DNA of 64,000 nucleotides, taken from Leptolyngbya sp. NIES-2104. Lineage in GTDB: Bacteria > Cyanobacteriota > Cyanobacteriia > Leptolyngbyales > Leptolyngbyaceae. The notes under the pieces were generated by a model. It did not search any database, was not told the DNA's origin, and saw only the letters and a program-made list of their open reading frames with translations. How positions within the stretch are numbered: position 1 is the stretch's first letter; every line of letters starts with the position of its first letter. The position numbers were made by a program, and so were the translations under genes. This document shows positions 44,922-53,314 of the stretch, in pieces. The DNA is taken from NCBI RefSeq assembly GCF_001485215.1, contig NZ_BBWW01000001.1, positions 124,001 through 188,000 of the forward strand. The letters are read 5' to 3'.

Positions 44922-46019
44922 ATGCACGTTTCTCAACCCGTCCTGACTCACCAGGCAACCTATGTCAAAACGTTGAGGGCGTTCTTACCCAAAACTGCTT
45001 TTCAGCCAAATGTCGATCGCGTTGTGATTTTAATGATCAATTTTGCGATTTTGATCCTGGGCTGGGGAATTGCTTCTAATCTCGATCGTTGGTCATGGTC
45101 AGCTTTATGGCTTTACTTGCCTTTTACGATAGTGATGGCGAACAGTGTCATTGTTCTTCTGTTTAGTGTGCATGACATTATGCACAGTCGCCTCATCAAA
45201 AATCGGGCTTTGCTGTATGTCATCACTTTACTTGCATTAACACCCCTTTGGATGCCACCGACACTTTGGAGCATCCTGCACAATCGAATTCATCACAATC
45301 ATACGAACTCACTGAAAGATCCCGATCGACGATACTTGCAAAAGCAACCGATGAGTTGGGGAAAGTGGATTCAGCGCCTGATTGCGCCCTCGTTGCAAAC
45401 CAATCGAATCCTGATGCTCGTTGGAATGATGTTCGCGTGGGGAGTCTATGCGTTTAGAAACTTTTCCTCGATCGTGCTATTTAATACGAATGATGTGAAC
45501 TATGTTCCTGCAAGCTTTACTGTAAAACCGCGAGAACGGTACTTTATTGCGGCTGAATGCCTAATCATGCTGCTTTTTCACGTCAGCGTGATCACTTATC
45601 TGGAATTTGATGGATTGAAGTTGTTGCTCAGCTACTTTTTACCGATCGGTTTGGGTTATGCAGGCATCATTTTTTATGTCTACACGAACCACATGCTATG
45701 CCCCATGACCGAAACGAATGATCCATTAGTCAATAGCATTTCGCTTAGAGTTCCGCCCCTTCTGAATGTGCTGCATTTTAATTTCTCTCACCATGCAGAG
45801 CATCATATTTTTCCAAATCTAAACTCTGACTACTATCCTCTTGTGCAAGACTTGATCAAAGTTCATTATCCTGACAGTACGGGCTATATTTTAGCAATGC
45901 AGACTGCATGGAGATTGTTGCTGACAACTCCTCAAGAAAATAGAACCGCGATGCCCGAAATACAAGCGATCGCGGTTTCAGAAGAAGTCCCTCACGCACC
46001 ATCGGCAAAAGACTTCTAA
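44922..46019 (+). CDS. Membrane fatty acid desaturase-family protein
   Basis: The product has 365 residues. The three histidine boxes of diiron membrane desaturases are present: HDIMH (about 80), HNRIHHNH (about 117) and HHAEHH (about 282), set among four or more hydrophobic segments. The spacing fits the FADS-like family that includes DesA and carotenoid ketolase-type enzymes. The substrate (acyl chain versus carotenoid) cannot be set by eye. The start at ATG 44922 gives MHVSQPVLTHQ. The stop is 13 bases before the convergent orphan apcA gene. Confidence 0.88.
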   Translation: MHVSQPVLTHQATYVKTLRAFLPKTAFQPNVDRVVILMINFAILILGWGIASNLDRWSWSALWLYLPFTIVMANSVIVLLFSVHDIMHSRLIKNRALLYVITLLALTPLWMPPTLWSILHNRIHHNHTNSLKDPDRRYLQKQPMSWGKWIQRLIAPSLQTNRILMLVGMMFAWGVYAFRNFSSIVLFNTNDVNYVPASFTVKPRERYFIAAECLIMLLFHVSVITYLEFDGLKLLLSYFLPIGLGYAGIIFYVYTNHMLCPMTETNDPLVNSISLRVPPLLNVLHFNFSHHAEHHIFPNLNSDYYPLVQDLIKVHYPDSTGYILAMQTAWRLLLTTPQENRTAMPEIQAIAVSEEVPHAPSAKDF

Positions 46020-46032
46020 TTCTGGACGTTGC

Positions 46033-46518
46033 TTATTGCAGCCCAGCGACCAAGCAATCAAAATAAGCACCGACTTCACTCGCTTCTTCTGTTGACATGA
46101 GTGAAGTCGTGATCGCCTTCATCGCACGAACGCCTTCAGCCACGCCTTCAAGTGGAGTACCGAGAGAATTGTACATCTGCTGCACCCCGATCAAGCCGAT
46201 TTCTTTAAGGGGCGTTGCTTCTCCAGCCGCGACGCTGTATGTGATCAAGCGCAGGTAGTAATCCATATCTCGAAGGCAGGTTGCGGTCATTTTCTCACCG
46301 TAAGCGTTGCCCCCTGGAGAGACTAGATTGGGACGACGCTGAAACAATTGGCTTGCAGCTTGTTTAACAATCCGTTCGCGGCTCTCCGTTAAAGTTTTGA
46401 CCACTCGCAATCGTCGATCGCTGCTCATCATAAAGCTTTTGATCTGATCCATTTCTCCAGGTGTCAAATATCGACATTCAGCATCAGCATTAACAATCAA
46501 TTTCGTGATAACACTCAT
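46033..46518 (-). CDS. Orphan allophycocyanin alpha-subunit-like protein
   Basis: The product has 161 residues, close to ApcA length. It starts [22 protein letters not shown]. The bilin-binding Cys is C81 in [17 protein letters not shown], and [14 protein letters not shown] fits an alpha subunit. It is clearly divergent from canonical ApcA, with features shared with ApcD such as QMYNSLG, and has an extra Cys near the end (YFDCLVAGL). No apcB, apcC or apcE is adjacent, so it is an orphan, like the ApcA2 and ApcD paralogs used for altered light. It may tune energy transfer in modified phycobilisomes. Which paralog class it belongs to is not settled. Confidence 0.85.
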   Translation of the reverse strand: MSVITKLIVNADAECRYLTPGEMDQIKSFMMSSDRRLRVVKTLTESRERIVKQAASQLFQRRPNLVSPGGNAYGEKMTATCLRDMDYYLRLITYSVAAGEATPLKEIGLIGVQQMYNSLGTPLEGVAEGVRAMKAITTSLMSTEEASEVGAYFDCLVAGLQ

Positions 46519-46600
46519 ATGAGTTTCCTAAGGGTTTACGTTTACTTTGACAGAGCAGTGTTTGATTTCGAGTTTGAATTGGTTGAGTTCGGTAGAATCT

Positions 46601-46800
46601 AGAGTGTTTTGGAGTTTTGTTTCTCCGTTGTTCACCCGCCCCGGAATAGAATTCGGGGCTAACAGAACGAAGTCCACTGAAGGGGACTAAAAAGCCAAGA
46701 TCAGCATCTTCAGTCCTTTGAAAAGAACTTCGCACGATTAGCCCCGAATTCTATTCCGGGGCGGGATTGAATCGAAGAGATTGACCTAAAAACACACCCT
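46601..46800. mobile_element. Palindromic MITE-like element, copy E3
   Basis: Core 46635-46765: CCCGCCCCGGAAT...AATTCGGGGCTAA pairs with TTAGCCCCGAATT...ATTCCGGGGCGGG, with inner stems AGTCC...GGGGACT and AGTCCTTTGAAAAGAACT. The outer ends AGAGTGTTTTGG and AAACACACCCT are inverted. Its right end overlaps the stop codon of the NACHT gene. Confidence 0.75.
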
Positions 46801-49111
46801 ACCGCCCTTGCCATTCTCGATCTTCTAGTTCCTTCTGCGGCAATAGCAATGTGTCCTCAATTTCTTGCCGAATCGCGGCTGTGACTTCGCAATTACTATT
46901 CAAGCAATCCATCAGAAGTTGATTAGCATCATAGTAACGTTGTAGTACTTGCTGTTGTTCGGGGCTAAACTGCCAAGGGTGCTGAATGTTACGATACTGC
47001 GCGATCGCATTTCGCAACCGTGCCACCCAAGCTGAATAGTTTGTTTGCCACCAGTCCTGAAGTCGATCGCGGTTTTCACTCGGAGCGGGTAACTGATCTC
47101 TTAGCTGCTGTAGAGATTTATAGAATCCAGCATCTAGAACCATGACCAAAATATTGTTAAGTGCTTCACTACACGCGTGAACATAAGCAAAGTCTTGACT
47201 GTGATCTGTGGCAAACTCTAGCAGCAAGTTCTCTAATGCTGCATCTAAAAACATTCCTTGATCCAAAGTACTGACCAAGGCAAACTGTTCTGCTGTGTGT
47301 GGAGCTTGGGAAAGTGCAAGATAAAAGGCGCGAGTTGTGGCAATTTTTGGCTCGATCTCGATCGTTTGGGATTTTTGGCTAACCCACACTAGAAATTCTT
47401 GCAGATAAGGATCTTGAGCGACTAGCGCATCAATTTGTTGTTTCATTAATTGCACCAGCGAATCTGCACTTCGCAACATCGCCGCTGTGAGCAAAAACAC
47501 TTCGCGCCAGTGCGGATCAGTAATGTGACTGACCAATCCGCTTAAGGCTTGCTCTAATGCTCGTAGATTGTGACTGGCGACAATTTTTCGGGCTGTGAAA
47601 TACTCTTGAAATGCTAGGTAAGAGAATGAAAAAATGCCTCGCGCTCGTTCGATTAAAAGTCCGTGTTGCGCCTCGATCGCTTTTAACATCGCTTCACTTT
47701 CAAGTTGCACTTCTTCAGGTTCTAAGGACGCATCTGGCAGATTTCGCAAGTAGTCCCCGATGTATTGTTCAATGATGCGCTGCTCGAAAAAGTATTGTCC
47801 TTGCTCAAAAGTTACTGCGGCTAATTGACTGAGTAATCTGAGCTTTTGAGGTAATAAAAAGCCTCGATAAACATCATCACGCTCAACGCCTCTCGCTTCA
47901 TCCCATTTTCCCAGTAGTAGATCAAGTCCTTGTTTGTAAAATTCAGTTCGCTTGGTTGGAAATGTATCTTGACCATGAAACACCCAGCAAGCAAGATGCA
48001 GAAACAAAGGAGTCACAACCAATTGACGAAACTGCCAGTTTTCCGGCAAGTCTAGTTTCTGCATAAACTGAACAGATTGATTTTTTTCCGATCCAGTTGT
48101 TTTACTAAAAGCAACAAACCATTTTTGAGCAAATGTTGTAATCTGTGCTTGAGTAAAGGGTGCAATCTCAACATCAGTAAAGCCTCGAAGCTGTAATTTT
48201 TGGGCTGCTGTTCGACAGGAAGTGACAAACCGATTGCGATGATACTTATCTGAGAATTGCCGAATCTCCCGCAGAACGGGCGGAATATCTTGGCTCAGCA
48301 ATTCATCAATTCCATCCATTAATAGCAAAACTCGCCCGGATTGCAGCAATGTTTCAAGTACAGAAGGATCTGAAACGCCAGAGGTGAGAAAGCGAGAGCG
48401 AATGTAGCTAAAAAGGCTCATTGTGTCGCTGCTTCTGCATTCTTCTACAAACTCTCGCATCACAATAAAAATCGGCACTTGATTAGCAGCAAATGCACCT
48501 CGATTACATTGAATCGCTAAATGTTGCAGAAAGGTAGTTTTTCCAACTCCGGGCTTTCCCAGAACTCTAAGCTTTGAATAAGTTTCTACTGCCTGCATTC
48601 CTGGAATTTGCTTCTGCTCAACGGCTCCCAGTCCCACACGATCGAATTCAATCGGTTCTAAGTTCTGAAGTTCTGCGATCGCAAACCATTGTTGACTCGC
48701 GACTTCTTCTAAAATGTTGACATCGACATAGATATCATCAATGCTTACGGGGCGATTGATATCTAGTAATTGCAGAATGCCGCACTGATTTTGAATGGTG
48801 TCTCGATGTTGCGATCGCATTTCCTGAACCAGATGATCAATGTTCAGAATCGATCGTGTTCGTTCTCCCGGACTGGAAAACTCTGCGGGTGGATCAAGCG
48901 CAATCTCACGCCAATCTAAATCTAAAATCGAACAAATTTCTAGAAAGATTTGTCGATCGAGCGCTTGCCCAGTAAAAAATCGCCAAATCGGTTGACGGGT
49001 TTTTAAATTCACTTCTCCCGCCAGATTTTCTTGCGTCCAGCCTTTGATGGCGAACGCACGTTTAGCTTGTTGAATGCCCCCAGTGGATGCTTGAAGCGAG
49101 CGTTTGACCAT
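46799..49111 (-). CDS. HTH-NACHT STAND NTPase
   Basis: The product has 770 residues. An N-terminal helix-turn-helix-like region (about 10-70, QAKRAFAIKGWTQENLAGEVNLKTRQPIWRFF...) suggests DNA binding or a death-like adaptor. Then comes a NACHT NTPase with Walker A GKPGVGKT at 185-192 and Walker B VLLLMDGIDEL at 260-270, and a long helical C-terminal half typical of NACHT C-terminal domains. There are no repeats or membrane segments. It belongs to the cyanobacterial STAND group that senses stress or phage. It has no paired effector gene and no amyloid motif, unlike the gene at 3624. A palindromic element flanks each side. Confidence 0.88.
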   Translation of the reverse strand: MVKRSLQASTGGIQQAKRAFAIKGWTQENLAGEVNLKTRQPIWRFFTGQALDRQIFLEICSILDLDWREIALDPPAEFSSPGERTRSILNIDHLVQEMRSQHRDTIQNQCGILQLLDINRPVSIDDIYVDVNILEEVASQQWFAIAELQNLEPIEFDRVGLGAVEQKQIPGMQAVETYSKLRVLGKPGVGKTTFLQHLAIQCNRGAFAANQVPIFIVMREFVEECRSSDTMSLFSYIRSRFLTSGVSDPSVLETLLQSGRVLLLMDGIDELLSQDIPPVLREIRQFSDKYHRNRFVTSCRTAAQKLQLRGFTDVEIAPFTQAQITTFAQKWFVAFSKTTGSEKNQSVQFMQKLDLPENWQFRQLVVTPLFLHLACWVFHGQDTFPTKRTEFYKQGLDLLLGKWDEARGVERDDVYRGFLLPQKLRLLSQLAAVTFEQGQYFFEQRIIEQYIGDYLRNLPDASLEPEEVQLESEAMLKAIEAQHGLLIERARGIFSFSYLAFQEYFTARKIVASHNLRALEQALSGLVSHITDPHWREVFLLTAAMLRSADSLVQLMKQQIDALVAQDPYLQEFLVWVSQKSQTIEIEPKIATTRAFYLALSQAPHTAEQFALVSTLDQGMFLDAALENLLLEFATDHSQDFAYVHACSEALNNILVMVLDAGFYKSLQQLRDQLPAPSENRDRLQDWWQTNYSAWVARLRNAIAQYRNIQHPWQFSPEQQQVLQRYYDANQLLMDCLNSNCEVTAAIRQEIEDTLLLPQKELEDREWQGR

Positions 49112-49210
49112 AAATTAAAAGGGGGATATTAAAACTCACATCATTCATCCCTAAAACATAAGTGTTTGATTTCGTGACTATCTCACTCGATCGACTGAGT
49201 TTATTGTGGA

Positions 49211-49405
49211 GAGTGTTTGAAAACGCTTCGTTCGTTGTAACACCCCGCCCTGAAATAAATTTCGGGCTAATCGGCGAAAGTTCTTTGAAAAGGACTAAGA
49301 GACTGAAACTAGCTCCCAGTCTACTTTAGTAGACTTTCCACGGTTAGCCCGAAATTCATTTCAGGGCGAGATGCAATCGAAGCGAAAGAACTTTCTATAC
49401 TTCTC
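49211..49405. mobile_element. Palindromic MITE-like element, copy E4
   Basis: Core 49246-49368: CGCCCTGAAATAAATTTCGGGCTAATCG pairs with the right arm (GGTTAGCCCGAAATTCATTTCAGGGCG), with inner stems AGTTCTTTGAAAAGGACT and AGTCTACTTTAGTAGACT. The outer ends (AGTGTTTGA and TTCTCAAACA) are inverted. The right end meets the ClpC stop codon. Confidence 0.75.
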
Positions 49406-51800
49406 AAACAATCTCGATCTGTCCATTAGCATCGACATCGACTTTTACGGCATCACCCGACTTCACCCGACCCGAAAGAATCGCCTCAGCCAAACTATCT
49501 TCAAGGATGCGAGTAATTGCCCGTCGTAACGGACGTGCGCCTTGCTCCGGGTGATAACCTGCTTCGACAAGACGGTCTTTAACGCGATCGCTGACTTCTA
49601 ACGTGATGCCCTGTTCTAACAGTCGATCTGCAAATTCCTGAAGTAAGAGATCAGCAATTTGTCTGACTTCATTGTGCGTCAGTTGTCGGAACACAATAAT
49701 GTCATCTAAACGATTGAGAAATTCTGGACGAAAGTACTGCTTCAATTCTTCATTGACTAACGTCACAGTGCGTCGATAAGATGCCTCTGGTACATTGTCA
49801 GAGACTTCAAAGCCAAGCCCACCTCCGCCTTTTTGGATCACCTTCGAGCCAACATTCGAGGTCATCACCAGCAACGTATTCTTGAAGTTCACCGTTCGAC
49901 CTTTTGCATCTGTGAGGCGACCATCTTCTAGAATTTGTAGCAGTAGGTTAAACACATCAGGATGTGCTTTTTCGATTTCATCGAATAGCACAACGGTGTA
50001 AGGTTTACGTCGGACTGCTTCGGTTAGCTGTCCACCTTCGCTATAGCCCACATATCCAGGCGGAGAACCAATCAGCTTAGAAACGGTATGTTTCTCCATA
50101 AACTCGGACATATCTAATCGAATCATCGCAGATTCAGATCCAAAAAAGCAGGTCGCTAAGGCTTTGACTAATTCAGTTTTGCCCACTCCGGTTGGACCTG
50201 AGAAAATAAACGATGCGATCGGGCGATTCGGATTGCTCAATCCCACTCTTGCGCGTCGAGTTGCACGTGCGATCGCGCTCACTGCTTCTTCTTGTCCAAT
50301 CAGTCGTTGATGCAACACGTCTTCCATCTGCATCAATTGTTCCGACTCGATTTCGGTAACTTTGTTGACTGGAACACCCGTCCAAGCTGAAACAATCTCA
50401 GCAATATCAACCTCATTCACTACGACCGGAGAACTTTCAGCTTTCACCTCTGTTCGTAGTGCCAATTCACTCGATCGCAGTTCACTAGCAAGTTTGAAGT
50501 CTTGTTGTGCGATCGCGCCTGCTTTGGTGAGTGCAAGCTGTTTGAATTTTTCACTCACGCTCTTATCAAGCGTAAATTGTTTACCGTGAAGAATTCGAGC
50601 GCGAGATCCCGCTTCATCCATTAAGTCGATCGCTTTATCGGGAAGCAATCGATCCGAAATATATCGATCGGCAAGTTTCGCCGCTGCTTCTAGTGCTAAA
50701 TCTGAAATTTCTAATCGATGGTGCTGCTCGTAGCGACTCCGCAACCCTTGCAGAATTAAAATCGTTTCTTCAACACTAGGCTCATCGATCATCACAGGCT
50801 GAAATCGCCGTTCTAACGCCGCATCTTGCTCAAAATACTGACGATATTCATCAAGTGTTGTCGCTCCAATACAGCGCAAATCGCCTCGTGCTAGAGCAGG
50901 TTTCAGAATATTCGCAGCATCGAGCGATCCTTGAGCAGAACCCGCCCCCAGTAGGGTGTGAACTTCGTCAATCACTAAAATGATATTGCCTGACGATCGC
51001 ACTTCTTTCATGATGGTTTTGAGACGTTCCTCAAACTCACCCCGATACTTCGTTCCCGCTAACAATGTTCCAATGTTCAATGTGAGAATTTGCTGATTGA
51101 GCAGCGATTCGGGCACATCTCGATCGATAATCCGTTGCGCGAGTCCTTCAGCTAAAGCAGTTTTTCCAACACCCGGTTCACCGATCAAAATCGGATTGTT
51201 CTTCATACGACGACCCAGAATCTGAATCATCCGCTCTACTTCCTGCTGACGACCCACGACTGGATCAAGCCTTCCCAAAGCTGCAAGTTCTGTCAGATTC
51301 GCGCCGCACTCATTCAAAACTGGCGTATTCTTGCGACCGGAACTATTGCCTTTCAAAATGGGTTTCGCTTCAGAGATAGCTTGCAGCACATTCACTCGAA
51401 CTTCAACCCGCTCCACACCTAATCGTTGTAAGATTTGAGTCGCTAATCCTGCCTCATCTTGTACGATCGCGAGGAGTAAATGCTCTGGCTCTACCTGACT
51501 ATGCCCTAACTGCTGCGCCTCCTGCAAAGACAGTTCTAGAACACGCCGACTCCGGGGAGTAAACGGTGTCTCAATTCGAGCCAACCCTGTGCCTCGACCA
51601 ATCACCGCTTGCACTTGTTCTTGTGCGTCTTCTAAGGTAATGTCTAGATCTGCTAAAACTTGTGCAGCAATGCTCGGTCGTGTCGCAATTAAACCGATTA
51701 AAAGTTGTTCTGTCCCCACATAGTTGTGTCCAAGGCGACGGGCTTCCACCTGCGCCATGTTCACAACTTTAATGGTTCTCTCTGTAAATTTATCAAACAC
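49404..51800 (-). CDS. Clp protease ATP-binding subunit, divergent ClpC
   Basis: The product has 798 residues. The N-terminal double Clp repeat (1-145), AAA1 with Walker A GEPGVGKT at 207-214, a middle UVR-like region (about 420-450), AAA2 with Walker A GPTGVGKT at 535-542 and a GGLGF loop (near 669) that docks ClpP are all present. It is slightly shorter than usual ClpC (about 820), and the N-domain diverges from the usual cyanobacterial sequence ([21 protein letters not shown]). It likely represents a second, specialised ClpC. ClpC partners include NblA and phycobilisome proteins, and nblA lies about 6 kb away, but a functional link is inference. Confidence 0.9.
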   Translation of the reverse strand: MFDKFTERTIKVVNMAQVEARRLGHNYVGTEQLLIGLIATRPSIAAQVLADLDITLEDAQEQVQAVIGRGTGLARIETPFTPRSRRVLELSLQEAQQLGHSQVEPEHLLLAIVQDEAGLATQILQRLGVERVEVRVNVLQAISEAKPILKGNSSGRKNTPVLNECGANLTELAALGRLDPVVGRQQEVERMIQILGRRMKNNPILIGEPGVGKTALAEGLAQRIIDRDVPESLLNQQILTLNIGTLLAGTKYRGEFEERLKTIMKEVRSSGNIILVIDEVHTLLGAGSAQGSLDAANILKPALARGDLRCIGATTLDEYRQYFEQDAALERRFQPVMIDEPSVEETILILQGLRSRYEQHHRLEISDLALEAAAKLADRYISDRLLPDKAIDLMDEAGSRARILHGKQFTLDKSVSEKFKQLALTKAGAIAQQDFKLASELRSSELALRTEVKAESSPVVVNEVDIAEIVSAWTGVPVNKVTEIESEQLMQMEDVLHQRLIGQEEAVSAIARATRRARVGLSNPNRPIASFIFSGPTGVGKTELVKALATCFFGSESAMIRLDMSEFMEKHTVSKLIGSPPGYVGYSEGGQLTEAVRRKPYTVVLFDEIEKAHPDVFNLLLQILEDGRLTDAKGRTVNFKNTLLVMTSNVGSKVIQKGGGGLGFEVSDNVPEASYRRTVTLVNEELKQYFRPEFLNRLDDIIVFRQLTHNEVRQIADLLLQEFADRLLEQGITLEVSDRVKDRLVEAGYHPEQGARPLRRAITRILEDSLAEAILSGRVKSGDAVKVDVDANGQIEIV

Positions 51801-51864
51801 AGAATTGAGTTCCCTTGGTAGTTGGAAGCGTTACTAAAAATATGATTTTGTAAAAAATTGAACT

Positions 51865-52227
51865 TTAGACTTGTGGCACTTTAGGACGATTCGAGAGCAT
51901 TGTACGATCGATTCCATCCGGCAAAATTGCACCTTTAAGATACGTCTGGCGCAGATTGGCTTCATTCAAATTGGTGCCGCTCAGATTTGCATCGGTCAGA
52001 TTCGTTCTAGTCAAGTTTGCCTCGGTTAGCGTTGCCCCGGTCAAAATTGCGCCTGTAAGATTCGCGTGACTCAGGTTCGTCTTTGTGAGGTTTGCCTTTG
52101 ATAAGTTCGCACCACTCAGATTGATTCCGACCAGATTCATACTTCTGAAATTGACTGCCATCATGTTCATGTTGCGAAAATCGCGTTGTCCAGCAGCATA
52201 TCGGCTCAGAATTTCCTTCGTATTCAT
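51865..52227 (-). CDS. Pentapeptide-repeat protein
   Basis: The product has 120 residues with about 14 tandem A(N/D)LXX repeats (ANLSKANLTKTNLSHANLTG...), forming a right-handed beta helix. Small cyanobacterial pentapeptide proteins are of unknown function; some bind DNA gyrase or membranes. The start at 52227 (MNTKEILSRYAAGQRDF) gives the usual lead-in helix. It is transcribed in the same direction as clpC, 64 bases before it. Confidence 0.9.
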   Translation of the reverse strand: MNTKEILSRYAAGQRDFRNMNMMAVNFRSMNLVGINLSGANLSKANLTKTNLSHANLTGAILTGATLTEANLTRTNLTDANLSGTNLNEANLRQTYLKGAILPDGIDRTMLSNRPKVPQV

Positions 52228-52292
52228 TTGTTGTTACGCTCAGTAAAGAACAATCGATCGCCAAATCGAAAAGCAGATGGAAGTAAGACTTT

Positions 52293-52485
52293 AGAGTGTG
52301 GTTAGAAGCTCTCGCTGCGTTCGCGTCCGCCCCGGAATTCGGGGCTAACGGTGCGAAGTCCTTTGAAAAGGACTGAAGAAACTCAAATTGGCTTTTAGTC
52401 CCCTTCAGTGGACTTCGTTCTGTTAGCCCCGAATTCCATTCCGGGGCGAGTAAACAACGAAGCGAGAAACCTCTAAAACACACCC
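52293..52485. mobile_element. Palindromic MITE-like element, copy E5
   Basis: Core 52327-52448: CCGCCCCGGAATTCGGGGCTAAC (left arm seven bases shorter than in E2/E3) pairs with GTTAGCCCCGAATTCCATTCCGGGGCG. Inner stems are AGTCCTTTGAAAAGGACT and AGTCCCCTTCAGTGGACT. Outer ends AGAGTGTGG and AAAACACACCC are inverted. Confidence 0.75.
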
Positions 52486-52496
52486 AAATCTACTAA

Positions 52497-52784
52497 CTAA
52501 TATCGAGAACCGCCTCTGCTTCCACCCGAAAAGCCTCTGTCTTCACGCGGCTTCGCTTTATTGACGGTCAAATCGCGCCCCATCCACTCTGCACCATTCA
52601 GAGCCTCGATCGCTGCTTCTTCCTCGACCTCCGATGCCATTTCGACAAACGCAAAGCCCCGAACTCGTCCAGTTTCTCGATCAGTCGGGAGCTGAACCCG
52701 CTTGACCGTTCCATATTCCGCAAAAATCTCGCTGAGATTATCCTGCATCACGTCGTAAGAGAGATTACCCACGTAGATCGACAT
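52497..52784 (-). CDS. RNA-recognition-motif protein (Rbp type)
   Basis: The product has 95 residues from ATG 52784. One RRM with RNP2 IYVGNLSYDV and RNP1 RGFAFVEM, plus a short Gly/Arg/Ser tail (GFSGGSRGGSRY). This is the typical cyanobacterial Rbp family, cold-induced and involved in RNA binding or mRNA localisation. The start Met at 52805 would add 7 hydrophobic residues and was not used. A promoter or leader must lie upstream, shared with the divergent HliP gene. Confidence 0.93.
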   Translation of the reverse strand: MSIYVGNLSYDVMQDNLSEIFAEYGTVKRVQLPTDRETGRVRGFAFVEMASEVEEEAAIEALNGAEWMGRDLTVNKAKPREDRGFSGGSRGGSRY

Positions 52785-53009
52785 AAAAAATGGCTCCAGA
52801 ATCACAATGTGTAGAGATTTAGGTTCGGAGCAACACTTAATAATAAGGAATTACACAACCGAAGATATCGCTTCAGCCTCCAGCCTAACACAGCTTCAAA
52901 AAGTTCAACGATTGTGCATTTAATCTTCAGAAATGCCTCTAAAGGAGTAGAGCAGATTTGAATAATGCTTGTACCGTAGTTAACAGAAGTTCATTAAGAA
53001 GTGTAACAA

Positions 53010-53210
53010 ATGCAATCGAACAAAGCGACCAACTTACCGCCCGTTGCTACGGAATACAATGGTGTCGATCGCAATGCTTTCCTTTTCGGCTTCAATCCCC
53101 AAGCAGAACTTTGGAATGGACGTTTAGCGATGATCGGGTTTGCTGCTTATCTATTGTGGGATTTGGCAGGCTTTAGTGTTTTACGGAATGTTCTGCACTT
53201 GATTAAGTAG
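53010..53210 (+). CDS. High-light-inducible protein (HliP/SCP)
   Basis: The product has 66 residues. The single membrane helix has the chlorophyll-binding motif ELWNGRLAMIGFAAYLL, diagnostic of HliP proteins that bind chlorophyll and carotenoid and protect photosystem II or chlorophyll synthesis under stress. No ferrochelatase gene is fused. Its neighbours and 5' region (52806-53009) suggest high-light induction, but no HLR1 box could be identified. Confidence 0.93.
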   Translation: MQSNKATNLPPVATEYNGVDRNAFLFGFNPQAELWNGRLAMIGFAAYLLWDLAGFSVLRNVLHLIK

Positions 53211-53257
53211 ATTTAGAAATCGTTGTCTTGCCATCAGTGCAAGATTGAATAATGCAG

Positions 53258-53308
53258 CCCTCACAGTTTGAAGCAACTTACCCAGTACTTCAAAACTGTG
53301 AGGGTTTT
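53258..53308. terminator. Bidirectional terminator between hliP and dnaE
   Basis: CCCTCACAGTTTGAAG (53258-53273) pairs with CTTCAAAACTGTGAGGG (53288-53304), apart from one bulged base, and is followed by TTTTG. It serves the convergent genes on both sides. Confidence 0.85.
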
Positions 53309-53314
53309 GTCGAT

